64,000 nucleotides of DNA from Caulobacter sp. RHG1 (GTDB lineage Bacteria > Pseudomonadota > Alphaproteobacteria > Caulobacterales > Caulobacteraceae). Below are positions 56,432-64,000 of the stretch, in pieces (the first letter of the stretch is position 1; the number at the start of each line of letters is the position of its first letter). The position numbers were made by a program, and so were the translations under genes. The DNA is taken from assembly GCF_013181195.1 (NCBI RefSeq), contig NZ_SMZP01000004.1, positions 558,001 to 622,000 of the forward strand. The letters run 5' to 3'. The notes under the pieces were generated by a model. That model was not told where the DNA came from. It saw only the letters and a list, made by a program, of their open reading frames with translations, and did not search any database.

Positions 56432-57523
56432 ATGGATAAGCGTATCGAGGTTCTAGACGGGCTGCGCGGCGTCGCCGTTCTGCTCGTGGTAATTCAACAC
56501 GTCCTGGAGTTCTTCCCGATAATTGAATCGGCCCCTGCGGATCCATTGAGCTTTGTTCTGCAGAACTATCTTAATCTGGGCCGCCTCGGCGTAATCATCT
56601 TTTTTCTTATTAGTGGCTACCTGATACCGTTCACCTTGAGGGACGGCGCTAATGGCATGAGTGCGTTCTGGGTGAGCAGGTTTTTCCGGCTTTATCCGCT
56701 TTATTGGTGTTCGCTAGGGCTAGCTGTCGCCGTTTTCTATTTTATTCCTGTCAGAGAGCCTGCAAGTGCCCGCGACGCTGTTTTGAACTTGTCCATGTTC
56801 CAGCTAGCGCTGGGCGCTCGTAACGTGCTGGAGCCTTATTGGACCCTTTTCGTCGAGCTCTTGTTTTATGCGATCTGTGCGGGAGCGTTTTTGGTGCGGT
56901 TGAATAAAAAGCACCAGCCCGTATTGTTTGTTGTAATATTTTCTGCCGTAATCGTGTCTCTGACTTTGCCCGTATTTCTGTTCTCCAGGTCTCCTGGTGG
57001 AGCGATGTACAATCTTTCGACTTTCGCCTCGTATTTGATGATCATGTTTGCTGGCATGTTCATACGAATGGATGAGATGGAAAAGTACAGAGGGCGATAT
57101 TCAATTATTATAGTTGCGGCTATCGCGATCGCGATGGCTGCCTACACCTGGTTGCGCCTACAAGGGGATTTCAACAAGCTTCTCTCGCCGGCGTCCGTGT
57201 TGATATCTACATCGCTAGGGCTGTTGATTTTCCTATTCCGGCGCAAATTAGCTCCCCTCTTGTCGTCTCGTATCTTGGTGTCGGTGGGAGTCGTGAGCTA
57301 CGGGATTTATCTCTTTCACCCGATCGTCTTGCACGTCGCGGCTAAAACGCTGCCACACGGAGGCGGGGTCGCGCAGTTTGTGATCTTCATTGCGGTTGTG
57401 CTCGTCGGCACCTTTGTCGTGTCCGAGTTGGGCTATCGTGCAGTTGAGAAGCCGGCGATTGCGCTAGGTCAGCGGTTGCGCCGGCGACTTCTCGAGAGCA
57501 GGGCCTTGGTTCAGGGTGGTTAA
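56432..57523 (+). CDS. Acyltransferase-3 family membrane protein
   Basis: A 363-residue OafA-like O-acyltransferase with about ten membrane helices. IEVLDGLRGVAVLLVVIQHV holds the conserved His; FWVSRFFRLYPLYWCSLGLA contains the Arg motif; and YGIYLFHPIVLHV and GYRAVEKPAIALGQRLRRR end the domain. It probably adds acetyl or another acyl group to the polysaccharide. The 3' end overlaps the flippase gene start by 8 bases. Confidence 0.88.
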   Translation: MDKRIEVLDGLRGVAVLLVVIQHVLEFFPIIESAPADPLSFVLQNYLNLGRLGVIIFFLISGYLIPFTLRDGANGMSAFWVSRFFRLYPLYWCSLGLAVAVFYFIPVREPASARDAVLNLSMFQLALGARNVLEPYWTLFVELLFYAICAGAFLVRLNKKHQPVLFVVIFSAVIVSLTLPVFLFSRSPGGAMYNLSTFASYLMIMFAGMFIRMDEMEKYRGRYSIIIVAAIAIAMAAYTWLRLQGDFNKLLSPASVLISTSLGLLIFLFRRKLAPLLSSRILVSVGVVSYGIYLFHPIVLHVAAKTLPHGGGVAQFVIFIAVVLVGTFVVSELGYRAVEKPAIALGQRLRRRLLESRALVQGG

Positions 57524-58754
57524 GCTTCCGGCAGCGTCCGCCCATCATCGCCTGGGCTTCAATCTGGCGCTTAGCAACGTTCTTTCCGCAGGGGTGACCT
57601 TCGCGGGAACGATGGTGCTCGCGGCGATATTTGGTGTCGCCGAGATGGGGGCCCTTGGGGTCGTTGTCTCCGCCACGATGATCTTGTCGCCGCTCGTGCA
57701 GTTCCGCTTGGACCTGGCCTTCGAGCGCTTCGGCCACCATCTGCACCGCGGGCTGGTTGCGACGGTCCATTGCTGGGCCGCGCTCGTCGCCGGTGTCGGG
57801 GCGCTTTTGGGCCTGTTGCTGGTCGCCTTCGCCCAGACGCCGGTCAGCATCGTGGGATTCACCGCGCTGAACCTCTTTCTGGCGAATTGCTCCAACATCA
57901 CCTGGGCGGAGAAGGTGGGGCGTCGCGACACTCGCGCGGTTTTCACGCTGCAGTTCGTCCGCGCCATTGTCGGGGTGGCGGCGCCGATAACGCTGCATAC
58001 CTTCCTGGAGGCCCGGCTCGCCCTGCTACTGGGGCTGTGCCTGTCCAACTGCATCTTCCTGTTTTTTCTGCCGAAGATCAGTTTTTACGGCCTGAAGCGC
58101 ATCCGGGTCGTCTTCCGGGCCCTTTCTGGCCGGGGGCGAGATCTCCTCTGGGACAATACGTTCCCTGTCATGGTGAACATGGCGTCCGTCTATATCGCGC
58201 CCATTGTCGTTTCCTCGGTCTTTGGCCTGAAGGAGGCGGGGGTCATCTACCTCATCTTCAGGCTCGTGTTGACGCCTGCCCAATTGCTAGCCGATCCCAT
58301 CCGGCGATCCACATATGCGTCCATCCCGACCGAGAGCAATCTCACGGCAGACAAGCTGAGGGGGCTCCGGCGGTTCTCCGTAGGCTTCCTGGCGGCTGGG
58401 CTTGTCGGGTTCGTCCTAGCGGGCTTGGTTCGGCAAAGGTTCCTGGAATTCTTCCCGGCTTATGCCGATACCTATTTTCTGCTCGCCGGCGCCGCGGTCT
58501 GGGGTGGGCTGGTCATCGGCAATGCGCCGTTGACGGGTCTCGTACCCGTGCTGCGCATCGCAAAAATGCAGTCCATCGTTGAATTGGCCGGTCTGGCTTG
58601 GCGTCTGGGTTCCCTGAGCCTGGGCCTGCTCGGCGCCTCATTCCAATTTTGCCTCGCGATTTTCATCGCCGGCACGATTGTCCTCAATCTTGGCTGGGGG
58701 GCGCTGATCTACCGGATCTGTGTCCGGCGCGCGAACATCCCGGCGTCGCCTTAA
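57516..58754 (+). CDS. Wzx-like polysaccharide flippase
   Basis: A 412-residue polytopic protein with about 11 helices. LGFNLALSNVLSAGVTFAGT followed by FGVAEMGALGVVVSATMI is the start pattern of the MOP-type polysaccharide exporter. The GTG start overlaps the acyltransferase stop. It is the last gene of the forward polysaccharide operon; its stop is 24 bases from the convergent DUF1800 gene stop. It is distinct from HfsF. Confidence 0.83.
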   Translation: MVKLPAASAHHRLGFNLALSNVLSAGVTFAGTMVLAAIFGVAEMGALGVVVSATMILSPLVQFRLDLAFERFGHHLHRGLVATVHCWAALVAGVGALLGLLLVAFAQTPVSIVGFTALNLFLANCSNITWAEKVGRRDTRAVFTLQFVRAIVGVAAPITLHTFLEARLALLLGLCLSNCIFLFFLPKISFYGLKRIRVVFRALSGRGRDLLWDNTFPVMVNMASVYIAPIVVSSVFGLKEAGVIYLIFRLVLTPAQLLADPIRRSTYASIPTESNLTADKLRGLRRFSVGFLAAGLVGFVLAGLVRQRFLEFFPAYADTYFLLAGAAVWGGLVIGNAPLTGLVPVLRIAKMQSIVELAGLAWRLGSLSLGLLGASFQFCLAIFIAGTIVLNLGWGALIYRICVRRANIPASP

Positions 58755-58778
58755 CGAGCGGCGCAGGGGGATGGCTGT

Positions 58779-60437
58779 CTATCGGTCCACCTGGAACATC
58801 GGTGAAGTGAAGACGATATAGAGCGCGGTCTGGGCGCGCAGGCGCCTCTGGATGGCTGGGTCTGGCCGCTTCGTGGCGTTGATGGCCTTGGAGAGCGCCG
58901 TCCGTTGGGCGGGGGTCATCGCGCCGTTGAGAAGTACAAGGTCCACGCGGTCTACCAACTTTCTGGTGTCCGCGGCGGCGCTGCTCCACGTCGACCAGTC
59001 GATCTTCGTCCCGGTGGATCCGGGAATGGTCGCTTGCTTCTGAAACTCGCTGCGCTTGAGGCTGCTGCCGAGTGTCCAGTCGATCGCGAGATTGTGCCTC
59101 GCTATGAGCGTGGAGGTGTTCATCAGCTGCGAGGGCGGGCTGACCAAGCCCCTCGATTGAGCGAGTGGGAAGCTGGCGGAATAGAAATTGAACACCGATG
59201 GCGCGCGAAACGCGGGCTGCCCCAAGGCATTTTCCCGATAATAGAGGGCTAAGCCGTCCCCCTTCATGTCGATCGCGCGCGCGATGCTGGTCATGTAGAG
59301 TATGGGCTCTTTGACCTTGCCTCCGGTCGGGCGGACATTTCTTGCTTCTTCGTCGAGCAAAATGGCGCGGACCACGGCCTTGAGGTCGCCTCGAACGCCT
59401 GAGCCGTTATCGGAGAAGACGGCCGAGACTCGTCCGACGTATTCTTTTGAAGGGTTGGACGTGACCAGCTGCTGAATGAGGCGCTTCGATATAAACGGCG
59501 GGGTGCTTGGATTGTAGAACGTCGCGTCTATGAGAGCTCGTATATTGTCTTCTTGCGAGGCTCCGGCCGGAATTGTCTTTCCAAGAAACGACTTTTCGCC
59601 AGTGTCGAAGCGGTCAGCAACTTTAATCATCGGGCGCGTATAATCGCGCTTAGCCCAGTTCGAAATTGGGGCGTTATCCAGTCGCGCAGGCGTCCAGCCC
59701 GTTAAAGCGCGCGCCATTTCTCTGATGTCCGTCGGGCCATAGTTTGCGATTGTATCGCCTTTATCGTCCAAAAGGGGGCCGCCTTGGGGATCGAGTTTAA
59801 TAGTTCCCATTGTGAACAACTGCGCAATTTCCCTGGCGTAGTTTTCATTCGGGGATGTTTTTGTGCTGTCCGATACATTCAAGTAGTCGCCCATGTACGG
59901 ATTAAGGGTGACGTCTAAAAGAATGTCTCGGTAGTTGCCGAAGGCATTATCCAGAAGAATCTGGTTGTATGCCGCTAGCCCCGCGCTTGAATGAACGCCC
60001 TGGTCTGATGTGACCAATATCTGGGAGAGCGCAAAGGCGACGCGCTGGCGAAGTTGATCCTTATTTTCTATCGCGTTTGAATAGAATCTCATCGCTACTG
60101 GAAGCGAGCTCGAATACATGTTCCAGCACGCGGTGCGGTCTGTCCCTGATTTTCCGTCGCAATAATTCGCGGCTACTGGGTATCTGGCCAGGTCGCTATA
60201 TTTACTATTTTTGTATTCAAATTGACTCTCTATCCAACTTTCAGCGCTTCCTGAAGATACAATTTCTCTGATCAAATCTGGTGTGGGCCCGAAGGTGGCC
60301 TGCTTTGCAAGGCGCGCCGCCTGGATACTACTGATCGTGGGGGGGGCACCTTGGGGCGAAGGGCGGGCGTGCTCGGTCGCGCCAGCCGAGATGGCTCCGC
60401 TCAACGCGATACCGGAGGCTAGGAGAAGGATACGCAT
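58779..60437 (-). CDS. DUF1800 exported protein
   Basis: A 552-residue protein with a signal peptide (MRILLLASGIALSGAISAGA). RLAKQATFGPTPDLIREIVS at the start and ENYAREIAQLFTMGTIKLDP in the middle are the hallmarks of DUF1800; GWTPARLDN and the C-terminal FNFYSASFPLAQ also fit. The biochemical role of the family is unknown. It is downstream of a DUF1501 gene with a 37-base gap, an association repeated in many genomes. Parts of the gene near 59900-60270 are A/T-rich. Confidence 0.9.
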   Translation of the reverse strand: MRILLLASGIALSGAISAGATEHARPSPQGAPPTISSIQAARLAKQATFGPTPDLIREIVSSGSAESWIESQFEYKNSKYSDLARYPVAANYCDGKSGTDRTACWNMYSSSLPVAMRFYSNAIENKDQLRQRVAFALSQILVTSDQGVHSSAGLAAYNQILLDNAFGNYRDILLDVTLNPYMGDYLNVSDSTKTSPNENYAREIAQLFTMGTIKLDPQGGPLLDDKGDTIANYGPTDIREMARALTGWTPARLDNAPISNWAKRDYTRPMIKVADRFDTGEKSFLGKTIPAGASQEDNIRALIDATFYNPSTPPFISKRLIQQLVTSNPSKEYVGRVSAVFSDNGSGVRGDLKAVVRAILLDEEARNVRPTGGKVKEPILYMTSIARAIDMKGDGLALYYRENALGQPAFRAPSVFNFYSASFPLAQSRGLVSPPSQLMNTSTLIARHNLAIDWTLGSSLKRSEFQKQATIPGSTGTKIDWSTWSSAAADTRKLVDRVDLVLLNGAMTPAQRTALSKAINATKRPDPAIQRRLRAQTALYIVFTSPMFQVDR

Positions 60438-60474
60438 GCTGTTTCCGGGAGGGGCGATGGATGCGGTGGAGCGA

Positions 60475-61845
60475 TCATGTGGCCTTAAAGAGGGGGACAG
60501 GGCCGCGTCCGCCACCGTTCCAGGTCGACCAGTTGGGGAAGACGTAGGGAAGGTCCGCGGCGCTGACGCCGTACCACTTGGCTATTGCGCCAATATATTC
60601 CTCGGCGGCGATGGAGGGTATCCAGCGGCCGTCGCTCGAGGCGTCTTCGGGGCCGCCGAAGGTCGTGTCGGGGTAGCGGCCGTGGATCCTGCCCCCCTGG
60701 AGTGAGCCGCCAAGCACGAGATGATTGGATCCCCAGCCATGATCAGTGCCGCCGTTGGCGTTGCCCTTAAATACCCGACCGAAGTCCGACATGGTAAAGG
60801 CGGTGACGCTATCTCTTAATCTCAGAAATTTTATAGCATTGTAGAATCCAGATAGTGCGTTCGCTAGATCGGTATAAAGTTCATTTTCAGTGTTTATTTG
60901 ATTTGTGTGAGTGTCGTACCCAGTTTGGCTGACGAAGAAGGTCTGCTTGGCGTGCGCCAATGCAGAATGCGCCTCGATCATGCGTGCTACGCGCATAAGC
61001 TGGTGAGCTATGTCGGTGTTAAGGGGCGCTCCGGTCGTCGGGTGAACAAAATGCTTGTCCACTGCCGAGTCTGTTGAGCCGATAATGTTGTTGGCTTCTA
61101 CGGCTTGGGCATAGGCCGAGCTTACGGCCCTGCTCGTGAGGCTTGTGATCGCGCCATACGACGACACGTCGGCAAAGGTCGCAATCGCAGCTTGCCTTGC
61201 TTTTATTCCCGCGTCATGGCTGGACGGGTCGTAGCCATAGCGCACCATCGGGCCTGATGAAGGCAAGATCAGGGGGGCGGAGCGATCCCCGATCAGGGCC
61301 AGCTGCGAACCGGCGACCGAGATCAGAGAGGGAAGTCTGGTGGCCTTGGCCTGGTCGTTTATGCGACCCATGAAGCCATCTCGACTCGTGGCGCGAGGGC
61401 GTAGGCCTTGCCACTGGTTCTGCTGGTCCTCGTGCGACATCAGGTTCACGGGCCGCAAGTCCGGGCGGTTGGTGTATAGGGCCTTCGTAAGCGGGGTCAC
61501 AAGGGGCCCGGTGTTTAGGACGACGCTCAGCGCGCCTTCGTCCCATGCGGTTTTCAGGGGAGCCATCGCCGCATGCAGAGCGAAGGTAGTGCCTGCTAAG
61601 GGCATGAGACTGCTCTGAGCCAGAGCGATGCTCGATCCGCGCTGCTTGGCATAGTCGGCGTAGCGGCCGTCATTGGGAACGACCATGTTCCAGGCGTCAT
61701 TGCCCCCAAAGAGGAAAATTCCGACCATGGCGCGGTAGCCGCCCGTGTCCGCTGCAAGGGCGCTTGAAAGGCCTAATTGGCCTAGCGCCGAGGTGGCCGA
61801 GCTAGCCGCGACTAAACGTAATATTGTCCGGCGAGATACTGACAT
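60475..61845 (-). CDS. DUF1501 exported protein
   Basis: A 456-residue protein. The N-terminus SRRTILRLVAASSATSALGQ resembles a Tat signal with a two-Arg motif. GIFLFGGNDAWNMVVPNDGR, LMSHEDQQNQW and FTMSDFGRVFKGNANGGTDH with GWGSNHLVLGGSLQGG are typical of DUF1501, a family in the alkaline-phosphatase/sulfatase superfamily. Predicted to act outside the cytoplasm with the DUF1800 partner. The 215 bases upstream hold its promoter and no other gene seen. Confidence 0.9.
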   Translation of the reverse strand: MSVSRRTILRLVAASSATSALGQLGLSSALAADTGGYRAMVGIFLFGGNDAWNMVVPNDGRYADYAKQRGSSIALAQSSLMPLAGTTFALHAAMAPLKTAWDEGALSVVLNTGPLVTPLTKALYTNRPDLRPVNLMSHEDQQNQWQGLRPRATSRDGFMGRINDQAKATRLPSLISVAGSQLALIGDRSAPLILPSSGPMVRYGYDPSSHDAGIKARQAAIATFADVSSYGAITSLTSRAVSSAYAQAVEANNIIGSTDSAVDKHFVHPTTGAPLNTDIAHQLMRVARMIEAHSALAHAKQTFFVSQTGYDTHTNQINTENELYTDLANALSGFYNAIKFLRLRDSVTAFTMSDFGRVFKGNANGGTDHGWGSNHLVLGGSLQGGRIHGRYPDTTFGGPEDASSDGRWIPSIAAEEYIGAIAKWYGVSAADLPYVFPNWSTWNGGGRGPVPLFKAT

Positions 61846-62060
61846 GGCGCACTAACGTTTCGACTGGTCCGTGATTAACGCGCAATCGTTTTTTATGGGC
61901 GATCGCGATCTGTGATGTGAATGATGGATCCGCATTAGCGGCTATGGGGCGATTATGATTAAGTCATCTAAGCATGGCGGTTCTGTGGTTTGCCGCCTAC
62001 GTTATTTCGCGGGTGTGCAGGTGCAATCCTGGCGATCGCCTAGCTAAGCCTAGAACGACG

Positions 62061-63911
62061 TCAATCGCTCCCCTCCCATACCTCGTCGAGGATGCGGGCA
62101 GCGATCTCCGCCTTGTCGTGCGGCAGAAAGCGCGCGTAGTGGCGGGCGAGGGTCTCGGGCTTGTCCTGGATGGCGAAGCCGGCCTGCTCGTAGGATCCCG
62201 TGCGCTTGATGATGTGAGTGGCCAGGACATCGCGGACGTTGTGAGGGCCATGAGGCAGGAGGCCCTCGATCGCTCCGCGGCCGGTGAACGGATTATAAAT
62301 CCCGTAGCGCTCGATTATCTGGCGCCAAGCGACATAGAAATCCGATGAACGGTAGCGAGCGGATCCAGTCTCCGCCGAGCGGGCGAATTTCACAAAGAAG
62401 GTTTTCGGGTCCTCAAGGTCGCCCAACAGGACCGGGCGATGTATGGCGAGATAGGCAGTGATTTGCCGGTAAAGGTCGCCGTGATCGGGGAGCCGCAAGC
62501 GATAGGGGCTGTTCGCGAAATAGGATGAGGTCGCGTTCTTGAACGCCGCGGCGGGGAGGGCGACGATCCAGCCCGCGTCAAGCGGGTCGAAGAAAAGTTC
62601 GCCGCATTGAAGCGCCTCCAGCGTCGCCATCGGAGTCGGCGGCGCGCCGATCGGGCCAACCCTCAGTTGCCGCAGGTTCTTTTGGCGAAGACCTGTGTGC
62701 AGGGCGATCCTAAGCATCAGAAAGGCCCTGGACGCCTCGGCGGCGGCTACCGGATCGACCACCGGATCGGGCATGCGCTTGAGGATTTCGTCGCCGATGC
62801 GGCTGTAGACGGCGACGGGGCGCGGCGCCTCCAGGACCGGAAGAATGGCGAGGAAGGGATCGCGATGCACGCGCGCGACCCGGACGACATCCTTGCTCCA
62901 GGTGCGGACCTGCTGAAAGGTCTCTTGGCAGGCACCTGTCCAATCGCGCTGAGCGCGCGCGACTTCCTCCATCGACACCACGCCCGCGATCGGTCTTAAG
63001 CGGTTGGCCAAGGCCGGCGACTGTGAGAGCCAGCCCGTTCCCGGTTTGAGCAGGGAGGCGGCGAACTCCAGCATGTGCATTTCCCACCGCGTGTAGAAGC
63101 CGCGTCGGCGGTGGCGCCATTCGATGTACCAGCGCCACACCCCAGGAATGGCCAGAAGCGCGACACTGAGGGTCTCGCGCGGAGCGCCGGCCCCCTTGAT
63201 CGGGCCCTCGGCCTCGGCGGAGAGGGCGCCGTAGAGGAGGCCGACATAGTTTAGGATCTGATGCGCCGTGGGCGGCTTCCAAAATCCGCGTCGGCAAAAT
63301 CCCATCGGTGTGATCTTGGCCATCTTGAAGCACACGAGTTCGCGCATCTCGCGATCGAGTTCCAGAGGCGCGGCTTGGCCGATCTGTCGGCGGCGCCGGC
63401 CCTTTGTCTCGCTCGGGTCGGGAACGGAGGCGATCTCGGCCGCCGCCTCGGGGAAGATCAACGCGAACCGGTGCTTGCGGGCCTGGCGATGATAGTCTCG
63501 AAACGGCGTGGCGCCGGTCATGACGTTCCGCCGAAGCCAAGCGATGATCTCCGCTTGCGCGGCCGGGGAGCGATCATTGAAGTCGTCGGGCAAGTGCCAG
63601 GCCACGCAGCGGCGCTCGGCCCGGGTTAGATCGACATGCCGAAAGCCGACGGAAGCCCGGTTGGGGTTTGGTAGTTGGTCCTTGAGCGCGTTCCGGCGAA
63701 GGCCATAGCGCTTTTCGATGAAGGCCAGAGCTCGAAGACTCTCCACGTCGCGTGGGTACTGATCTCCTCGTCGCCAGCCATAGAGGCTAGTGCAGGGCAC
63801 CTGGTAACCCGCCGCCCTCAACGCCCTGTGCAAGCGATAGGCTGTCTCGCCGTGGGCTAGTATCGATCGTCGAAAAAGTTCCGAAAACGCCGAAAGGGCG
63901 GGCTTGGCCAA
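62061..63911 (-). CDS. Large tyrosine recombinase-like protein with N-terminal HTH
   Basis: A 616-residue protein starting with TTG. The C-terminal part has tyrosine-recombinase features: LRIALHTGLRQKNLRQLRV (Arg near residue 407), GPHNVRDVLATHIIKRTG (His557, Arg560) and LARHYARFLP (Tyr592, 35 residues after His557, as expected). The usual second His before the Tyr is replaced (FAIQDKPET in place of LGH). The first 70 residues contain a Cro/XRE-like helix-turn-helix (AYRLHRALRAAGYQVPCTSL, YGWRRGD). About 300 residues between have no recognised domain. It is much longer than ordinary integrases. The frame stays open upstream of the TTG to the window edge. Confidence 0.7.
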   Translation of the reverse strand: MAKPALSAFSELFRRSILAHGETAYRLHRALRAAGYQVPCTSLYGWRRGDQYPRDVESLRALAFIEKRYGLRRNALKDQLPNPNRASVGFRHVDLTRAERRCVAWHLPDDFNDRSPAAQAEIIAWLRRNVMTGATPFRDYHRQARKHRFALIFPEAAAEIASVPDPSETKGRRRRQIGQAAPLELDREMRELVCFKMAKITPMGFCRRGFWKPPTAHQILNYVGLLYGALSAEAEGPIKGAGAPRETLSVALLAIPGVWRWYIEWRHRRRGFYTRWEMHMLEFAASLLKPGTGWLSQSPALANRLRPIAGVVSMEEVARAQRDWTGACQETFQQVRTWSKDVVRVARVHRDPFLAILPVLEAPRPVAVYSRIGDEILKRMPDPVVDPVAAAEASRAFLMLRIALHTGLRQKNLRQLRVGPIGAPPTPMATLEALQCGELFFDPLDAGWIVALPAAAFKNATSSYFANSPYRLRLPDHGDLYRQITAYLAIHRPVLLGDLEDPKTFFVKFARSAETGSARYRSSDFYVAWRQIIERYGIYNPFTGRGAIEGLLPHGPHNVRDVLATHIIKRTGSYEQAGFAIQDKPETLARHYARFLPHDKAEIAARILDEVWEGSD

Positions 63912-64000
63912 GCGCCTATCCCGGTGCGCCGGGCCGCCACGACATCGATCGCCAGTCTCGCGGTCGCCCGTTTGTCCGGCGTCATCCGGTCCGGCGCTTG
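63857..64000 (-). CDS. 3' end of a possible gene overlapping the recombinase start
   Basis: An open frame runs in from the right edge and stops at 63857, overlapping the recombinase gene by 55 bases. The visible part contains PDRMTPDKRATARLAIDVVA and ends FRNFFDDRY. Its codons have G/C-rich third positions like a real gene. Sets of overlapping recombinase genes are known in other mobile elements, but nothing here identifies this product. Confidence 0.35.
   Translation of the reverse strand, partial: QAPDRMTPDKRATARLAIDVVAARRTGIGAWPSPPFRRFRNFFDDRY

Noticed and set aside
61974..62348. Possible 124-residue gene running into the recombinase gene
   Set aside because: Most of it is antisense to the recombinase; no ribosome-binding site or family match.
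46214..64000. A second copy of the tRNA-Ser 3' end as the right attachment site
   Set aside because: Reading through the intergenic stretches, no match to the GGGTTCGAATCCCTCC region was seen, so no right end is claimed.

Overview
The window reads as a chromosomal segment of a high-GC alphaproteobacterium of the Caulobacter type. The main evidence is a complete holdfast polysaccharide locus (hfsDABC facing hfsHGFE, 36935-45991) in the gene order known from Caulobacter crescentus. An RcnB-like protein, a TonB-dependent receptor and dense GC-rich fold-back repeats between genes fit this. No species name is claimed.

Left part (1-22150) is mostly conserved chromosome. It opens with a compact set of a phosphodiesterase/alkaline-phosphatase-fold protein, two ATP-grasp enzymes and a nucleotidyltransferase (2-3946) that looks like a small unrecognised biosynthetic unit. 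Then come rpmG, a NUDIX hydrolase, an M20 peptidase, a class I aminotransferase, rnr, topA, a TonB-like protein, a TPR-methyltransferase, dprA, plsY and the pyrB-pyrC' pair. The PyrC-like protein has lost the metal-binding and catalytic residues of dihydroorotase. Four GC-rich palindromic elements lie between these genes; one of them encodes the last residues of the aminotransferase.

From 22500 to 29600 is an accessory catabolic locus: a class III aminotransferase facing a PfkB kinase - class II aldolase - MFS transporter operon, plus a TonB-dependent receptor followed by a TetR regulator. Two near-identical 16-bp palindromes, one in the divergent promoter and one ahead of the receptor, look like the TetR operators. 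The substrate is unknown.

From 29700 to 36900 are housekeeping genes (ruvX, gatC, gatA, gatB) with small secreted or membrane proteins, an RcnB-like protein, a glutathione S-transferase and a Sel1-like protein. The holdfast locus follows: initiating transferase HfsE, flippase HfsF, glycosyltransferase HfsG, deacetylase HfsH, polymerase HfsC, chain-length/kinase-like HfsA and HfsB, and outer-membrane exporter HfsD.

Right part (46123-64000) starts at tRNA-Ser(GCT), immediately followed by a P4-type tyrosine integrase, the usual left edge of a genomic island. Beyond it lies a second, different polysaccharide locus: an initiating sugar transferase, a phosphomannomutase, three GT4 glycosyltransferases, a pyruvyltransferase, a Wzy-like polymerase, an acyltransferase and a Wzx flippase. 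Much of 50300-57500 is visibly richer in A/T than the rest, suggesting transfer. A DUF1501-DUF1800 pair and an unusual 616-residue tyrosine recombinase follow, the latter overlapped by the end of another reading frame running off the window. No CRISPR array, rRNA or recognisable IS transposase was seen.
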